The position numbers and the translations under genes are program-made. Under the pieces are notes generated by a model. That model made no database searches and was not told where the DNA came from. It worked only from the letters and a program-made list of their open reading frames with translations. From contig CARFEX010000020.1 in the NCBI GenBank assembly GCA_948971535.1, forward strand, positions 1 to 10,443: a DNA stretch of 10,443 bases. Reading direction: 5' to 3'. Source of the stretch: an uncultured Eubacteriales bacterium (GTDB lineage: Bacteria; Bacillota; Clostridia; Christensenellales; UBA1242). Below, piece by piece: positions 1 to 6,126 of the stretch (position 1 is the stretch's first letter; every line of letters starts with the position of its first letter).

Positions 1-810
1 TGAGCCAGAAAAGATATTTCCGTCCGATTGGTACAAATGGCTTATACTAAAATCTCCTTCACTACTATATGAAGAAATTTTGGTAATTCCAAAATCTCTA
101 AAAATATATAGGTAATCATTGAAAGAAATAATTTTATTGAGATTTCCACGTTCATCAAAAAACTCTAAATGTTTGGTATTTGTATCATCCCAGCTTAATA
201 TATCTTTGTTCTCGGTATATACAATAGAACGTCTTGCTCCCGCGGTTATAGCAAAAAGTTTATCGTAATGAGTACAAATAGATAATAAAACTGGTGCATT
301 GTCTACATACTTATGATAGGTATCTGTCACAACAAATAGTCCTCTCTCTTCTTCTGAGAACACCATAGCATCTTTACCATTGATGGAATATCTGTTTCCT
401 ATAGGCACTTTTGTATACTCAGAATTGAGTATAAAAGTTGTTGGTCTTTCTTCAAATAAACTTGTATAACAAAATTTAAATTCATCATTGAAATAAAATA
501 ATAGATAGGTATTTTTCTTATTGATGAAATCGTACCACTTGAAATCCCAAATAGCAGACACTTCATTGCCACGAATAGAAACTTGACTTTCATTTTCTAG
601 GTCGGTTTCTGAGGTTGGGGATTGAAGGTCTTTAAATCCATAACCATTTTCTAGTTTATTGTTACCAGTTATAATATTATAACAAATTTTGCTACGTGCT
701 GGCTTTAATGTAAAATCATTTGCTTCAGTTGAAAAGTTGTCATTAAATAGGTCATATTTTAACGACTGAGTTTTGGACCTTAAAGTGGATATTCTGTTTT
801 CATAAAACAT
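1..810 (-). CDS. P22 gp10-like beta-propeller head-completion (DNA stabilization) protein, 3' end outside window
   Basis: An open minus-strand frame of 270 codons with no stop runs off the left edge, so only the N-terminal part is visible. It starts MFYENRISTLRSK at ATG 810. It is rich in short beta-strand-like stretches, including YDKLFAITAGARRSIVY (about residues 182-198), an acidic DERGNLNKI turn, then FNDYLYIFRDFGITKIS (about 235-251). This spacing of blade-like repeats is familiar from beta-propeller proteins encoded after the adaptor in Firmicutes prophages. In P22 the gene at this position (gp10) plugs the portal channel after DNA packaging. The start overlaps the upstream stop as TGATG, and a strong AGGAGGTGG ribosome site (plus positions 816-825) lies inside the upstream gene, so the two are translationally coupled. 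Family and role are inferred from sequence style and gene order. A tail-hub protein is the main alternative. Confidence 0.6.
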   Translation of the reverse strand, partial: MFYENRISTLRSKTQSLKYDLFNDNFSTEANDFTLKPARSKICYNIITGNNKLENGYGFKDLQSPTSETDLENESQVSIRGNEVSAIWDFKWYDFINKKNTYLLFYFNDEFKFCYTSLFEERPTTFILNSEYTKVPIGNRYSINGKDAMVFSEEERGLFVVTDTYHKYVDNAPVLLSICTHYDKLFAITAGARRSIVYTENKDILSWDDTNTKHLEFFDERGNLNKIISFNDYLYIFRDFGITKISSYSSEGDFSISHLYQSDGNIFSGS

Positions 811-1361
811 CAAATCCACCTCCTACTTGGCATAAATGTATTTGATTTTCTTCTATATAAACTTTTTAGACTTGCCTTAAATCGTTCTTCCCAAATTTCA
901 GCCTCATCGGTAAGAGATTGCATAATATAATATTCTCTAGCAACACCATACGCATAAACTCTTTCTGAAAACACTGAGCTAACCTCTTCACTATTGAGTT
1001 CAAGGTCAACTGGCAAAACACTATATGTGATAAAAACTTTTCTTGCAAATATCATCATATGTTCAGGAAATCTTTTGTACCTTACAGATTTTCCAAATTC
1101 ATCTTTAATAGAAAAAATATTTATTGGCATATTCTGCAAATCTTTGTATAAGACTTTGAAATTATTAACTTCAACGCCTTCTCTAACAAGAATAGGAAAA
1201 TAGTCAGATGCAACCTCACTTCTCACAAGATTAAAACATTTTAGAAGAAGGTTTATTTTTTTTACTTGTTCTTCGCTCTTTTCTTCACTTTCAATGAAGT
1301 CTATCAAATCCTCATTTTCTGTAAATTGACAGGCAAGAGCTATAACATTTGAAACTTTCAT
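810..1361 (-). CDS. Phage head-to-tail adaptor-like protein (P22 gp4-like position)
   Basis: A 183-residue, mostly helical protein with no signal peptide or membrane segment. The N-terminal half (about 1-60) is acidic and helical with a conserved-looking CFNLVRSEVASDYFP segment (about 43-57). A short beta section follows (NMPINIFSIKDEFGKSVRY, then RKVFITYSVLPVDLEL), and the C-terminal helices contain AYGVAREYYIMQSLTDEAEIWEERF and end in a basic tail. This layout is typical of small phage connector proteins encoded just before the beta-propeller protein. P22 gp4 (166 residues) occupies the same place and extends the portal to receive the tail. Its ATG overlaps the upstream stop as ATGA and has a near-perfect AAAGGAGGTG site at 1367-1376. 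Its own 3' end supplies the ribosome site of the next gene. The function is inferred; the gene itself is clear. Confidence 0.65.
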   Translation of the reverse strand: MKVSNVIALACQFTENEDLIDFIESEEKSEEQVKKINLLLKCFNLVRSEVASDYFPILVREGVEVNNFKVLYKDLQNMPINIFSIKDEFGKSVRYKRFPEHMMIFARKVFITYSVLPVDLELNSEEVSSVFSERVYAYGVAREYYIMQSLTDEAEIWEERFKASLKSLYRRKSNTFMPSRRWI

Positions 1362-1672
1362 AGTAACACCTCCTTTAAAGTATCAATTTCATTTTTAACA
1401 ATTTCTTTTTCAAGGAGCATATTTTGTCTATCAATTTCTGCGATAAGTTTATCCTTATTTTCAATCCTAGTTTTAAGTGCATAATCTATCGTTCTTGCAT
1501 CCAAGACTTTATAAGGAACAGTAAAACAATAACTATTATCTATTTGCTGACTGCTATGCACCTCATACTTTTTTGTAATTAAGTTGTATAGCACAAAATA
1601 GCTAATATCTATTTCTCTAAGCCGTTCGCTAATAAAATAATTATCTGTATTTAATTTCACTTTATTTTTCAT
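1358..1672 (-). CDS. Small conserved-type phage structural-operon protein, unknown function
   Basis: A 104-residue protein in two parts. The N-terminal beta-rich half (about 15-60) contains EIDISYFVLYNLITKKYEVHS and SYCFTVPYKVLDARTIDYAL. The C-terminal half (about 68-104) is highly charged, heptad-like and predicted coiled coil (ENKDKLIAEIDRQNMLLEKE). The layout resembles small proteins often found between coat and adaptor genes in Firmicutes prophages, but I cannot assign a function. It lies directly downstream of the capsid-gene terminator, so its expression, and that of the genes after it, depends on read-through. Its ribosome site GAGGT (plus 1678-1682) is complementary to one arm of that terminator. 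The stop overlaps the next ATG by four bases. Confidence 0.6.
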   Translation of the reverse strand: MKNKVKLNTDNYFISERLREIDISYFVLYNLITKKYEVHSSQQIDNSYCFTVPYKVLDARTIDYALKTRIENKDKLIAEIDRQNMLLEKEIVKNEIDTLKEVLL

Positions 1673-1692
1673 AATTTACCTCAAAAATTGAT

Positions 1693-1727
1693 AAAAGAGG
1701 TAAAAAACGTTATTTTTTACCTCTTTT
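1693..1727 (-). terminator. Strong stem-loop terminator directly after the capsid gene
   Basis: A perfect 15-bp inverted repeat (1693-1707 with 1713-1727) encloses a five-base loop, CGTTA. The stem is A/T-flanked with an AGAGGT core. Read on the minus strand, the right arm ends in TTTT and is followed by a further T-rich stretch. Read on the plus strand it is followed by TTC and also looks terminator-competent. It lies between the capsid stop (1762) and the next ATG (1672). The likely role is to end most transcripts after the coat gene so that portal, scaffold and coat mRNA exceed that of the downstream connector genes. Confidence 0.8.
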
Positions 1728-1761
1728 TTCTCAAAATATATTTCTTTTATATAAATGACAC

Positions 1762-2958
1762 TTAAATTGAAGTTGGCTTAAATGGGTTAGTTACTGTTGA
1801 CTTTATGCCTTTTATCATAGCTTGTCCACATGGTTTATCGCAGATAAGTTCTGCGTATTTTACAAGTGTTGCACTGTAAGTTGGATAGCCTGGATTTTGT
1901 TGTAATATTCTACCATTTTCTCCTTCAAGCCATTTCCAATCACAAAGTTCATGAAGTGTGAAGTCATTTGTATTCAATAAATACATAGCGTCATCATCTA
2001 CAAATCTATCTGCTACTACTGGGATACCATTGTGAGTGATTGTTTTGTATCCGCCTTCAAGTTCCATAATATCAACATTGCGTCTGAATGCACCAAGATA
2101 TTCTTGATAAGCTCTTCTAACAGCGCTAGAACATGCGATGAAATTGATTTGAGAATCATTGTTCATATCAAGGAAGTCTACTGCTTGTTGAATAAGTATA
2201 TCAGATATTTCTTTTTCACCTGTGCTAACATAAGGTTTAAGCCACTTGAATTGAGTTTTTGAAACACCATAAATGGTATCTTGGGTTTCGTCAAAGATTT
2301 TGCCAAGACCAGAAATTTCAAAATCCTTTGAACCTTGAACATAGAACTTATCATCTTTTGCGATAGAACCTGTAAACATATTTGTATCATAAGTGAAAGT
2401 TTTATTTACTCTATCTACATAAGTGATTTTTAATGTTTGAGTTGCTTTATTTGAACCTGTATAAACATCGATAAGCATACCTTCGATAAGATTGTTTACT
2501 TTATCACATTTAACTACTCCTGCTACTCCTGCCTCTGTTGCTGTTGCAAGAAGGCCTGTACCATCTCCATAGAGCATTCTGCCAAGGTTAAAAGCACTAG
2601 CTTTTACAAGACCTTCCATTTCATCAGAAAGAAGGTTCACAAATGCACCGATATTGCTTTGTGATGCGCGAACTGATTTGTCTGAAAGTTCAATTTTTCC
2701 GTATAGGTTTTTAAGCTCTGCTACAAATTGTACATATCCATTTGCTGAAGAAGTTGGAAGTGCTCCTGTTTCCGCACCTGCTCCTATTCCGCCATTGATA
2801 CCGAATGGTGCGAGTTTGCGAATTTCTTTTCCCCAAACATCTTTGCTAGAACGTTTAATTCTTGCTAAAAGTGGGTTTGATTTAACGTTAAGTTGATTTG
2901 CAACTACGTCTAGATAAACTGTTTTTAAAGCATTTTCTGCTGTTTGTAATGAAACCAT
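1762..2958 (-). CDS. Phage major capsid protein (HK97 fold, P22 coat-like position)
   Basis: This 398-residue protein builds the icosahedral shell. Features typical of tailed-phage coat proteins are an N-terminal helical arm, a Gly/Ala-rich stretch (about 50-70: FGINGGIGAGAETGALPTSS), the helix LSDEMEGLVKASAFNLGRML followed by YGDGTG (about 109-134), a central beta-rich insertion, and a C-terminal domain with FIACSSAVRRAYQEYLG, the HNGIPVVADRF strand-turn and a late Cys pair in ELICDKPCGQAM. The length is normal for HK97-fold coats (P22 gp5 has 430 residues). The start has an AAGGAG site at 2965-2970 with six-base spacing. It lies 14 bases downstream of the scaffold gene and upstream of a strong terminator, as expected for the most abundant virion protein. 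I see no N-terminal protease-cleavable delta domain and no protease gene nearby, consistent with assembly on a separate scaffold as in P22. Confidence 0.88.
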   Translation of the reverse strand: MVSLQTAENALKTVYLDVVANQLNVKSNPLLARIKRSSKDVWGKEIRKLAPFGINGGIGAGAETGALPTSSANGYVQFVAELKNLYGKIELSDKSVRASQSNIGAFVNLLSDEMEGLVKASAFNLGRMLYGDGTGLLATATEAGVAGVVKCDKVNNLIEGMLIDVYTGSNKATQTLKITYVDRVNKTFTYDTNMFTGSIAKDDKFYVQGSKDFEISGLGKIFDETQDTIYGVSKTQFKWLKPYVSTGEKEISDILIQQAVDFLDMNNDSQINFIACSSAVRRAYQEYLGAFRRNVDIMELEGGYKTITHNGIPVVADRFVDDDAMYLLNTNDFTLHELCDWKWLEGENGRILQQNPGYPTYSATLVKYAELICDKPCGQAMIKGIKSTVTNPFKPTSI

Positions 2959-2972
2959 TTTTTTCTCCTTTT

Positions 2973-3599
2973 TTAACTAAACATTTTTTTTACCAGAGTT
3001 TTTGCTTCCGCAAGGGTTTTGGGAGTGTCAGGCTCTACACTTGACACCCTTTCCCCTGCATTAGACGAAATGACAACTGGAATTTTTTGTTCTCTTAATG
3101 ATTTTAAATATTCCTCAATGACCTTATTTTTTATTTCGTCATCTGAAAGGACATATTTGTTTAAAACGAAGTCACTAGCTTTTGGTTCTTTTAAAACTTT
3201 GTTTTGCAGTACCTTTGCCCATGCAACTTCTATTTGAGTTTTTGCATCTGAGTTTATTTGAGCATCAAGCTCATTTTTTATCTCTTCCGCATAGCTTACA
3301 GCGTCATTATTTGTTGAAAGGAACTTTTCAAGTTCGCCCTCGATATCTTGAGCGGTTGTTTGAACAATCGTTTTTTCTTTCTCATATTCGCTGAGCTTTT
3401 GACACTTTTTGGTAAATTCTGCTTGCAAGTTGTTATAAGCTTCTAAAAGAGCCTCTTGTGATTTAAACTTGCCTAAATTATTAACCTCGGTGTCATTGTT
3501 TTGAGAGCCAATTTTTTCACTAACGGCACTTTCTTCTAGCTCCTTGTTTAAGGAATTTGCCTGTTCCATAATCGGTTGTTCTCTATTTTCTTCTTGCAT
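2973..3599 (-). CDS. Phage capsid scaffolding protein
   Basis: A 208-residue, highly charged, largely helical protein lying between portal and coat, the standard place for a scaffold. Residues 1-40 are acidic and disorder-like. The segment NLGKFKSQEALLEAYNNLQA (about 41-60), continuing into a coiled coil rich in Lys and Glu, is characteristic of Firmicutes phage scaffolds. The C-terminus carries a Pro/Thr linker and a short helix, TLAEAKTLVKKMFS, that ends with basic and hydrophobic residues, like the coat-binding end of P22 gp8. It would guide coat assembly and be absent from the mature virion. The ATG at 3599 is two bases after the portal stop, and its AAGGAG site lies in the last portal codons, so translation is coupled. 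No protease domain is visible. Confidence 0.85.
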   Translation of the reverse strand: MQEENREQPIMEQANSLNKELEESAVSEKIGSQNNDTEVNNLGKFKSQEALLEAYNNLQAEFTKKCQKLSEYEKEKTIVQTTAQDIEGELEKFLSTNNDAVSYAEEIKNELDAQINSDAKTQIEVAWAKVLQNKVLKEPKASDFVLNKYVLSDDEIKNKVIEEYLKSLREQKIPVVISSNAGERVSSVEPDTPKTLAEAKTLVKKMFS

Positions 3600-3601
3600 A
3601 A

Positions 3602-5470
3602 TTATTTCTCCTTTATATTTGATTTATGTTCTCTAATATGACTTAAAAATATCTCTTCAATTCTTGGATTCTTTTCTCTAATCTTTTCATAATCAACACC
3701 AAGCATAAAAGCTATATGCTCATTGATATGAAGTTCATGGTCGTCAATTTCACGCACTTTAACAACCACTCCGTCAAGCATTTTCAGATTTTCATTGCCT
3801 GCACTTTTTACATGAAGTTCACTAAGGTCTTGTGCATTTTCCCAAATTCCCATTCCGAGCATGTCAAGAATTTTGTATTTCATCTTCCCACTCAAATTGC
3901 CATTTTCATCGGCAAGAACGCCATTCGACAAAAGATTGAATACCATTTCTCGTCTTTGAGCAACACTTTGGCCAATGTCATTTTGAGTTTCTATAATTAC
4001 GTCATCGCTAGAAATATCATTTGTTGTAAAATAGAACATTTCAACTTGTCCATTATCACCAACAATTCTAGCAATACGAGGGAAAGTTGCATACTGCTTA
4101 TAAAGCCTTAAAATACGTTTTGAAATCTCTCTATAACAGCTTTTTATACTCTCAATTGTGGAATTTAATCGTATTTCATCCTGACCTATCAATAATTCAA
4201 GAGCTGTTCCGCTAAGATTTGCTGAAACATATTCTGTGCCAAGAGTTTCACTAATTCCACCTATTTTGAAAAACTCTTCCATTAATCTCTTTTCTTCATC
4301 AATGAAACAGTTTGGAATTGTTTCTCCTTCCAAATATTTTGGTTCATTAGCGCCCTGTCTATATACAAGTATTTTTCCTGGACAGAGACCTTCATCCTCT
4401 AAATTATCAAGGTCAACAGAGCCGTCTTCTACAGACAAAACACCAAGAGATAGACGATTTATAAATTCATGCTTACGATTTTTTACTGCATTGTATGCTC
4501 TTTGAACTGGTATTAGCCTTTCTACAACACTTGTTCCCCAAAAGCATCCCGGCTGTTCTATACTTGCCTGTCTGACAAATGGCAAATCTCTTTTGCCATC
4601 CTCTCCACAGAAATAAGGCAGTTCGTCATCATAGACAAGTACACCGCCTGCGACTATTGTTAATCTACCATTTGGATATTCTTTATTTGGTCTGACATAT
4701 CTTTCTATGACAAGAGCGCTATCGTCTTTTTGAGTTTCTACGACCTTTGGCATAGTTCCACTAAACCCAAGTCCGCCTATACCAGATGAAACATTGTCAA
4801 GTGCAAATATGTTCACTTTTTCAGCTGCAACGTCTATATTATATAATTCCTTTATTTTAGAAACAGTATAAGCTCTTGCGTGAATTATACTTTGGCAGTC
4901 TTCAATACTTTCACAAGTTGATGAGTTTGGATAGATTTCAAATGGATTGCATACTGAAATATCTATTTCACCACTTCTGATTTCTAAGCCTTTATCATCA
5001 AGTCCTACAAGTTGCCCTGCACTAGGGTTCCAGTTGATTTTATAAAAGCTGGTACCACAAATTTCACTCCACTTGATTGCTTGGTTGACCTTTGCGGGAA
5101 CAGCTAATTTACTTTCCACAGAATTTAAAATTTTTCTTGATACTTTTGCAGTCTGATTGTCTCGTTCATCATTAGTTGCAGGTATTACATTTACCTGTTG
5201 TTTTATTTTTGCAAGCTTAGCAAGACGGATATCATAAATAGGTGCAATATGATTGAAAACCTCTCGCTCTTGCCAAAAATATTGTTTATCCTTTTCTTCT
5301 ACCGAGCCACCATAACCAACATCACAAAATTGATTACCCATAAGAAAGTTTATATTTATCTGCCAAATTGTATCAAAACTTTTACGCTCTTGCGCTCTCT
5401 TTTGAAAATCTTTGATAACCTCTTCTGCTATTTCTTTTTTTCTTTTACTAATATTTATTTCATTTTTCAT
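3602..5470 (-). CDS. Phage portal protein (P22 gp1-like family)
   Basis: A 622-residue portal subunit; twelve copies would form the ring through which DNA is packaged and ejected. The N-terminal region shows the common portal pattern of a basic helix followed by WQININFLMGNQF (about 37-49). It continues with a NHIAPIYDIRLAKL helix, then the wing motif SEICGTSFYKINWNP (about 135-149) and CNPFEIYPNSSTCESIEDCQ (about 174-193). The central stem and crown region includes SAGNENLK and the acidic/helical C-terminus. The length is close to P22 gp1 (725) and longer than siphovirus portals. It overlaps the zinc-ribbon gene by 11 bases, with a GAGGA ribosome site at 5477-5481 and six-base spacing. The next ATG (5463) is out of frame, so ATG 5470 is the start. 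No large terminase gene lies upstream, which is unusual. Confidence 0.88.
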   Translation of the reverse strand: MKNEINISKRKKEIAEEVIKDFQKRAQERKSFDTIWQININFLMGNQFCDVGYGGSVEEKDKQYFWQEREVFNHIAPIYDIRLAKLAKIKQQVNVIPATNDERDNQTAKVSRKILNSVESKLAVPAKVNQAIKWSEICGTSFYKINWNPSAGQLVGLDDKGLEIRSGEIDISVCNPFEIYPNSSTCESIEDCQSIIHARAYTVSKIKELYNIDVAAEKVNIFALDNVSSGIGGLGFSGTMPKVVETQKDDSALVIERYVRPNKEYPNGRLTIVAGGVLVYDDELPYFCGEDGKRDLPFVRQASIEQPGCFWGTSVVERLIPVQRAYNAVKNRKHEFINRLSLGVLSVEDGSVDLDNLEDEGLCPGKILVYRQGANEPKYLEGETIPNCFIDEEKRLMEEFFKIGGISETLGTEYVSANLSGTALELLIGQDEIRLNSTIESIKSCYREISKRILRLYKQYATFPRIARIVGDNGQVEMFYFTTNDISSDDVIIETQNDIGQSVAQRREMVFNLLSNGVLADENGNLSGKMKYKILDMLGMGIWENAQDLSELHVKSAGNENLKMLDGVVVKVREIDDHELHINEHIAFMLGVDYEKIREKNPRIEEIFLSHIREHKSNIKEK

Positions 5471-5684
5471 CTTTAATCCTCAACTTTTTTATAGTTTTAT
5501 AGGGACTTTCTAATGCCCTTGGAACCTGCAATTTTGCTATGCAATTATACATACCTTTCATACATTCCTCACAAAATGATAGGTCACGTTTAATAACGCC
5601 TTTTGTAGAAAAGGAATATTTTGCTAAGTTAGTACAACCATAAAAATCGCACTTCGTAACGTGTTTACACTCAAAAAGTTCCAT
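5460..5684 (-). CDS. Small zinc-ribbon-like protein upstream of the portal
   Basis: A 74-residue protein with a probable metal site. Cys12 and Cys17 (KCDFYGC) pair with Cys38 and Cys41 (FCEEC), giving C-x4-C-x20-C-x2-C. Additional Cys6, His8 and Cys48 are available. The C-terminal third is basic (PYKTIKKLRIKDEK), so nucleic-acid contact is plausible. Its place between a packaging-type small protein and the portal suggests a role in packaging or late-gene control, but that is inference. The ATG at 5684 has an AAAGGAGG site in the last codons of the upstream gene (14-base overlap), so the frame and start are well supported. I do not recognise a named family. Confidence 0.65.
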   Translation of the reverse strand: MELFECKHVTKCDFYGCTNLAKYSFSTKGVIKRDLSFCEECMKGMYNCIAKLQVPRALESPYKTIKKLRIKDEK

Positions 5685-5961
5685 TATTTTCCTCCTTTAA
5701 TGCTTTTAAAAGTCGCTCTCGTTCTGCTATAAGCTCTTCATCACTCATGCTAGAAATCTCTTCTGAGTAAGTTTTAAAATATTTATCAAAAAGCACTTTG
5801 ATAGCCATGATATCAGGCGGATAATGTTTTTTTGTAACTTTTTTCTTTGAAAGTTTAATGTTACCATCTTCGTCTAAAAGATACTCCTCCACCACATCAT
5901 CGGCAATATATCCAAGTGCTTTTTTTAATAATGCCTTCTTAATTTTGCTTTCATCATCCAC
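5671..5961 (-). CDS. Small phage protein, possibly terminase small subunit-related
   Basis: A 96-residue, charged, helical protein. The middle contains KKKVTKKHYPPDIMAIKVLF (about 39-58). The K-x2-PPD-x2-AIK-x-L pattern resembles the segment found in many phage terminase small subunits. The C-terminus, MSDEELIAERERLLKALKEE, is a strongly helical charged tail common in packaging-associated small proteins. It lacks an obvious N-terminal helix-turn-helix, so it may be a partial or distant relative. The start is GTG (plus 5959-5961), chosen because AGAGGAG (5968-5974) lies six bases upstream and no in-frame ATG exists nearby. It is the first gene of the phage operon, and a sigma-70-like promoter precedes it. 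The gene is likely real; the terminase link is tentative. Confidence 0.55.
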   Translation of the reverse strand: MDDESKIKKALLKKALGYIADDVVEEYLLDEDGNIKLSKKKVTKKHYPPDIMAIKVLFDKYFKTYSEEISSMSDEELIAERERLLKALKEENNGTF

Positions 5962-5981
5962 TTAAAACTCCTCTGACTCAT
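5925..5981 (-). CDS. Possible 18-codon leader peptide overlapping the first phage gene
   Basis: An ATG at 5981 opens a frame reading MSQRSFKWMMKAKLRRHY and then stops. It has its own AGAGGAG ribosome site (5991-5997) at nine-base spacing, and it overlaps the GTG start of the operon's first gene in another frame. Ribosomes translating it would cross the Shine-Dalgarno and start codon of that gene, which could tune expression. It could equally be a by-product of the duplicated ribosome-site block. Translation is unproven. Confidence 0.25.
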   Translation of the reverse strand: MSQRSFKWMMKAKLRRHY

Positions 5982-5997
5982 TCTCTTAAACTCCTCT
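5961..5997 (-). repeat. Duplicated Shine-Dalgarno block
   Basis: CTTAAAACTCCTCT (5961-5974) and CTTAAACTCCTCT (5985-5997) on the plus strand are near-identical direct copies 24 bases apart. On the minus strand each gives an AGAGGAGTTTAAG-type ribosome site. The copy nearer the gene serves the GTG start at 5961. The outer copy sits correctly for the 18-codon ORF starting at 5981. Confidence 0.6.
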
Positions 5998-6000
5998 TAT

Positions 6001-6052
6001 TTGCGACTTTTGCAAGTATAATAAACCCCAAATTTGCAAAATGCAAGGTTTA
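6001..6052. promoter_or_regulatory. Cluster of TTGCAA half-sites and inverted repeats, candidate operator
   Basis: Plus-strand half-sites are TTGCGA (6001-6006), TTGCAA (6010-6015) and the inverted repeat TTGCA-AAA-TGCAA (6034-6046). The last overlaps the -35 box of the phage promoter. An outer TAAACC...GGTTTA pair (6022-6027 and 6047-6052) is almost concentric with it. This is the kind of layout bound by dimeric repressors or activators. Binding is inferred; A/T-rich chance repeats are possible. Confidence 0.35.
6018..6046 (-). promoter_or_regulatory. Sigma-70/sigma-A promoter for the phage head operon
   Basis: Read on the minus strand, TTGCAT (plus 6041-6046) and TATTAT (plus 6018-6023) are separated by exactly 17 bases. 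This gives a near-consensus housekeeping promoter about 50 bases upstream of the first phage start codon. A housekeeping-type promoter directly before a head module suggests either constitutive expression or control by a DNA-binding regulator at the overlapping inverted repeat. Confidence 0.6.
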
Positions 6053-6098
6053 GTGCCAAAAACTTTGAAATTTTATGAACACAAATTTTGCCAAATTA

Positions 6099-6118
6099 TA
6101 TAGTGATAATGTAGAGGT
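6099..6118 (+). promoter_or_regulatory. Tentative -10 element and ribosome site of the ABC transporter operon
   Basis: GATAAT at 6105-6110 (five of six matches to TATAAT), or TATAGT at 6099-6104, could serve as the -10 box, but I see no good -35 at the right distance. AGAGGT (6113-6118) is the ribosome site, eight bases before ATG 6127. If GATAAT is used the leader would be only about ten bases long, too short for a riboswitch. The transporter may instead be transcribed from a promoter displaced by the phage element. Confidence 0.3.
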
Positions 6119-6126
6119 CGAAAAAA

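Noticed and set aside
3716..4111. 131-codon plus-strand frame antisense to the portal gene
   Set aside because: It lies wholly inside the well-supported portal gene, has no good ribosome site and reads like antisense translation (Phe/Ile/Asn/His-rich without domain structure).
6053..6126. Possible riboswitch before the ABC transporter (thiamine-related systems often have one)
   Set aside because: There are too few bases between any plausible -10 box and the start codon, and no conserved riboswitch core is visible.
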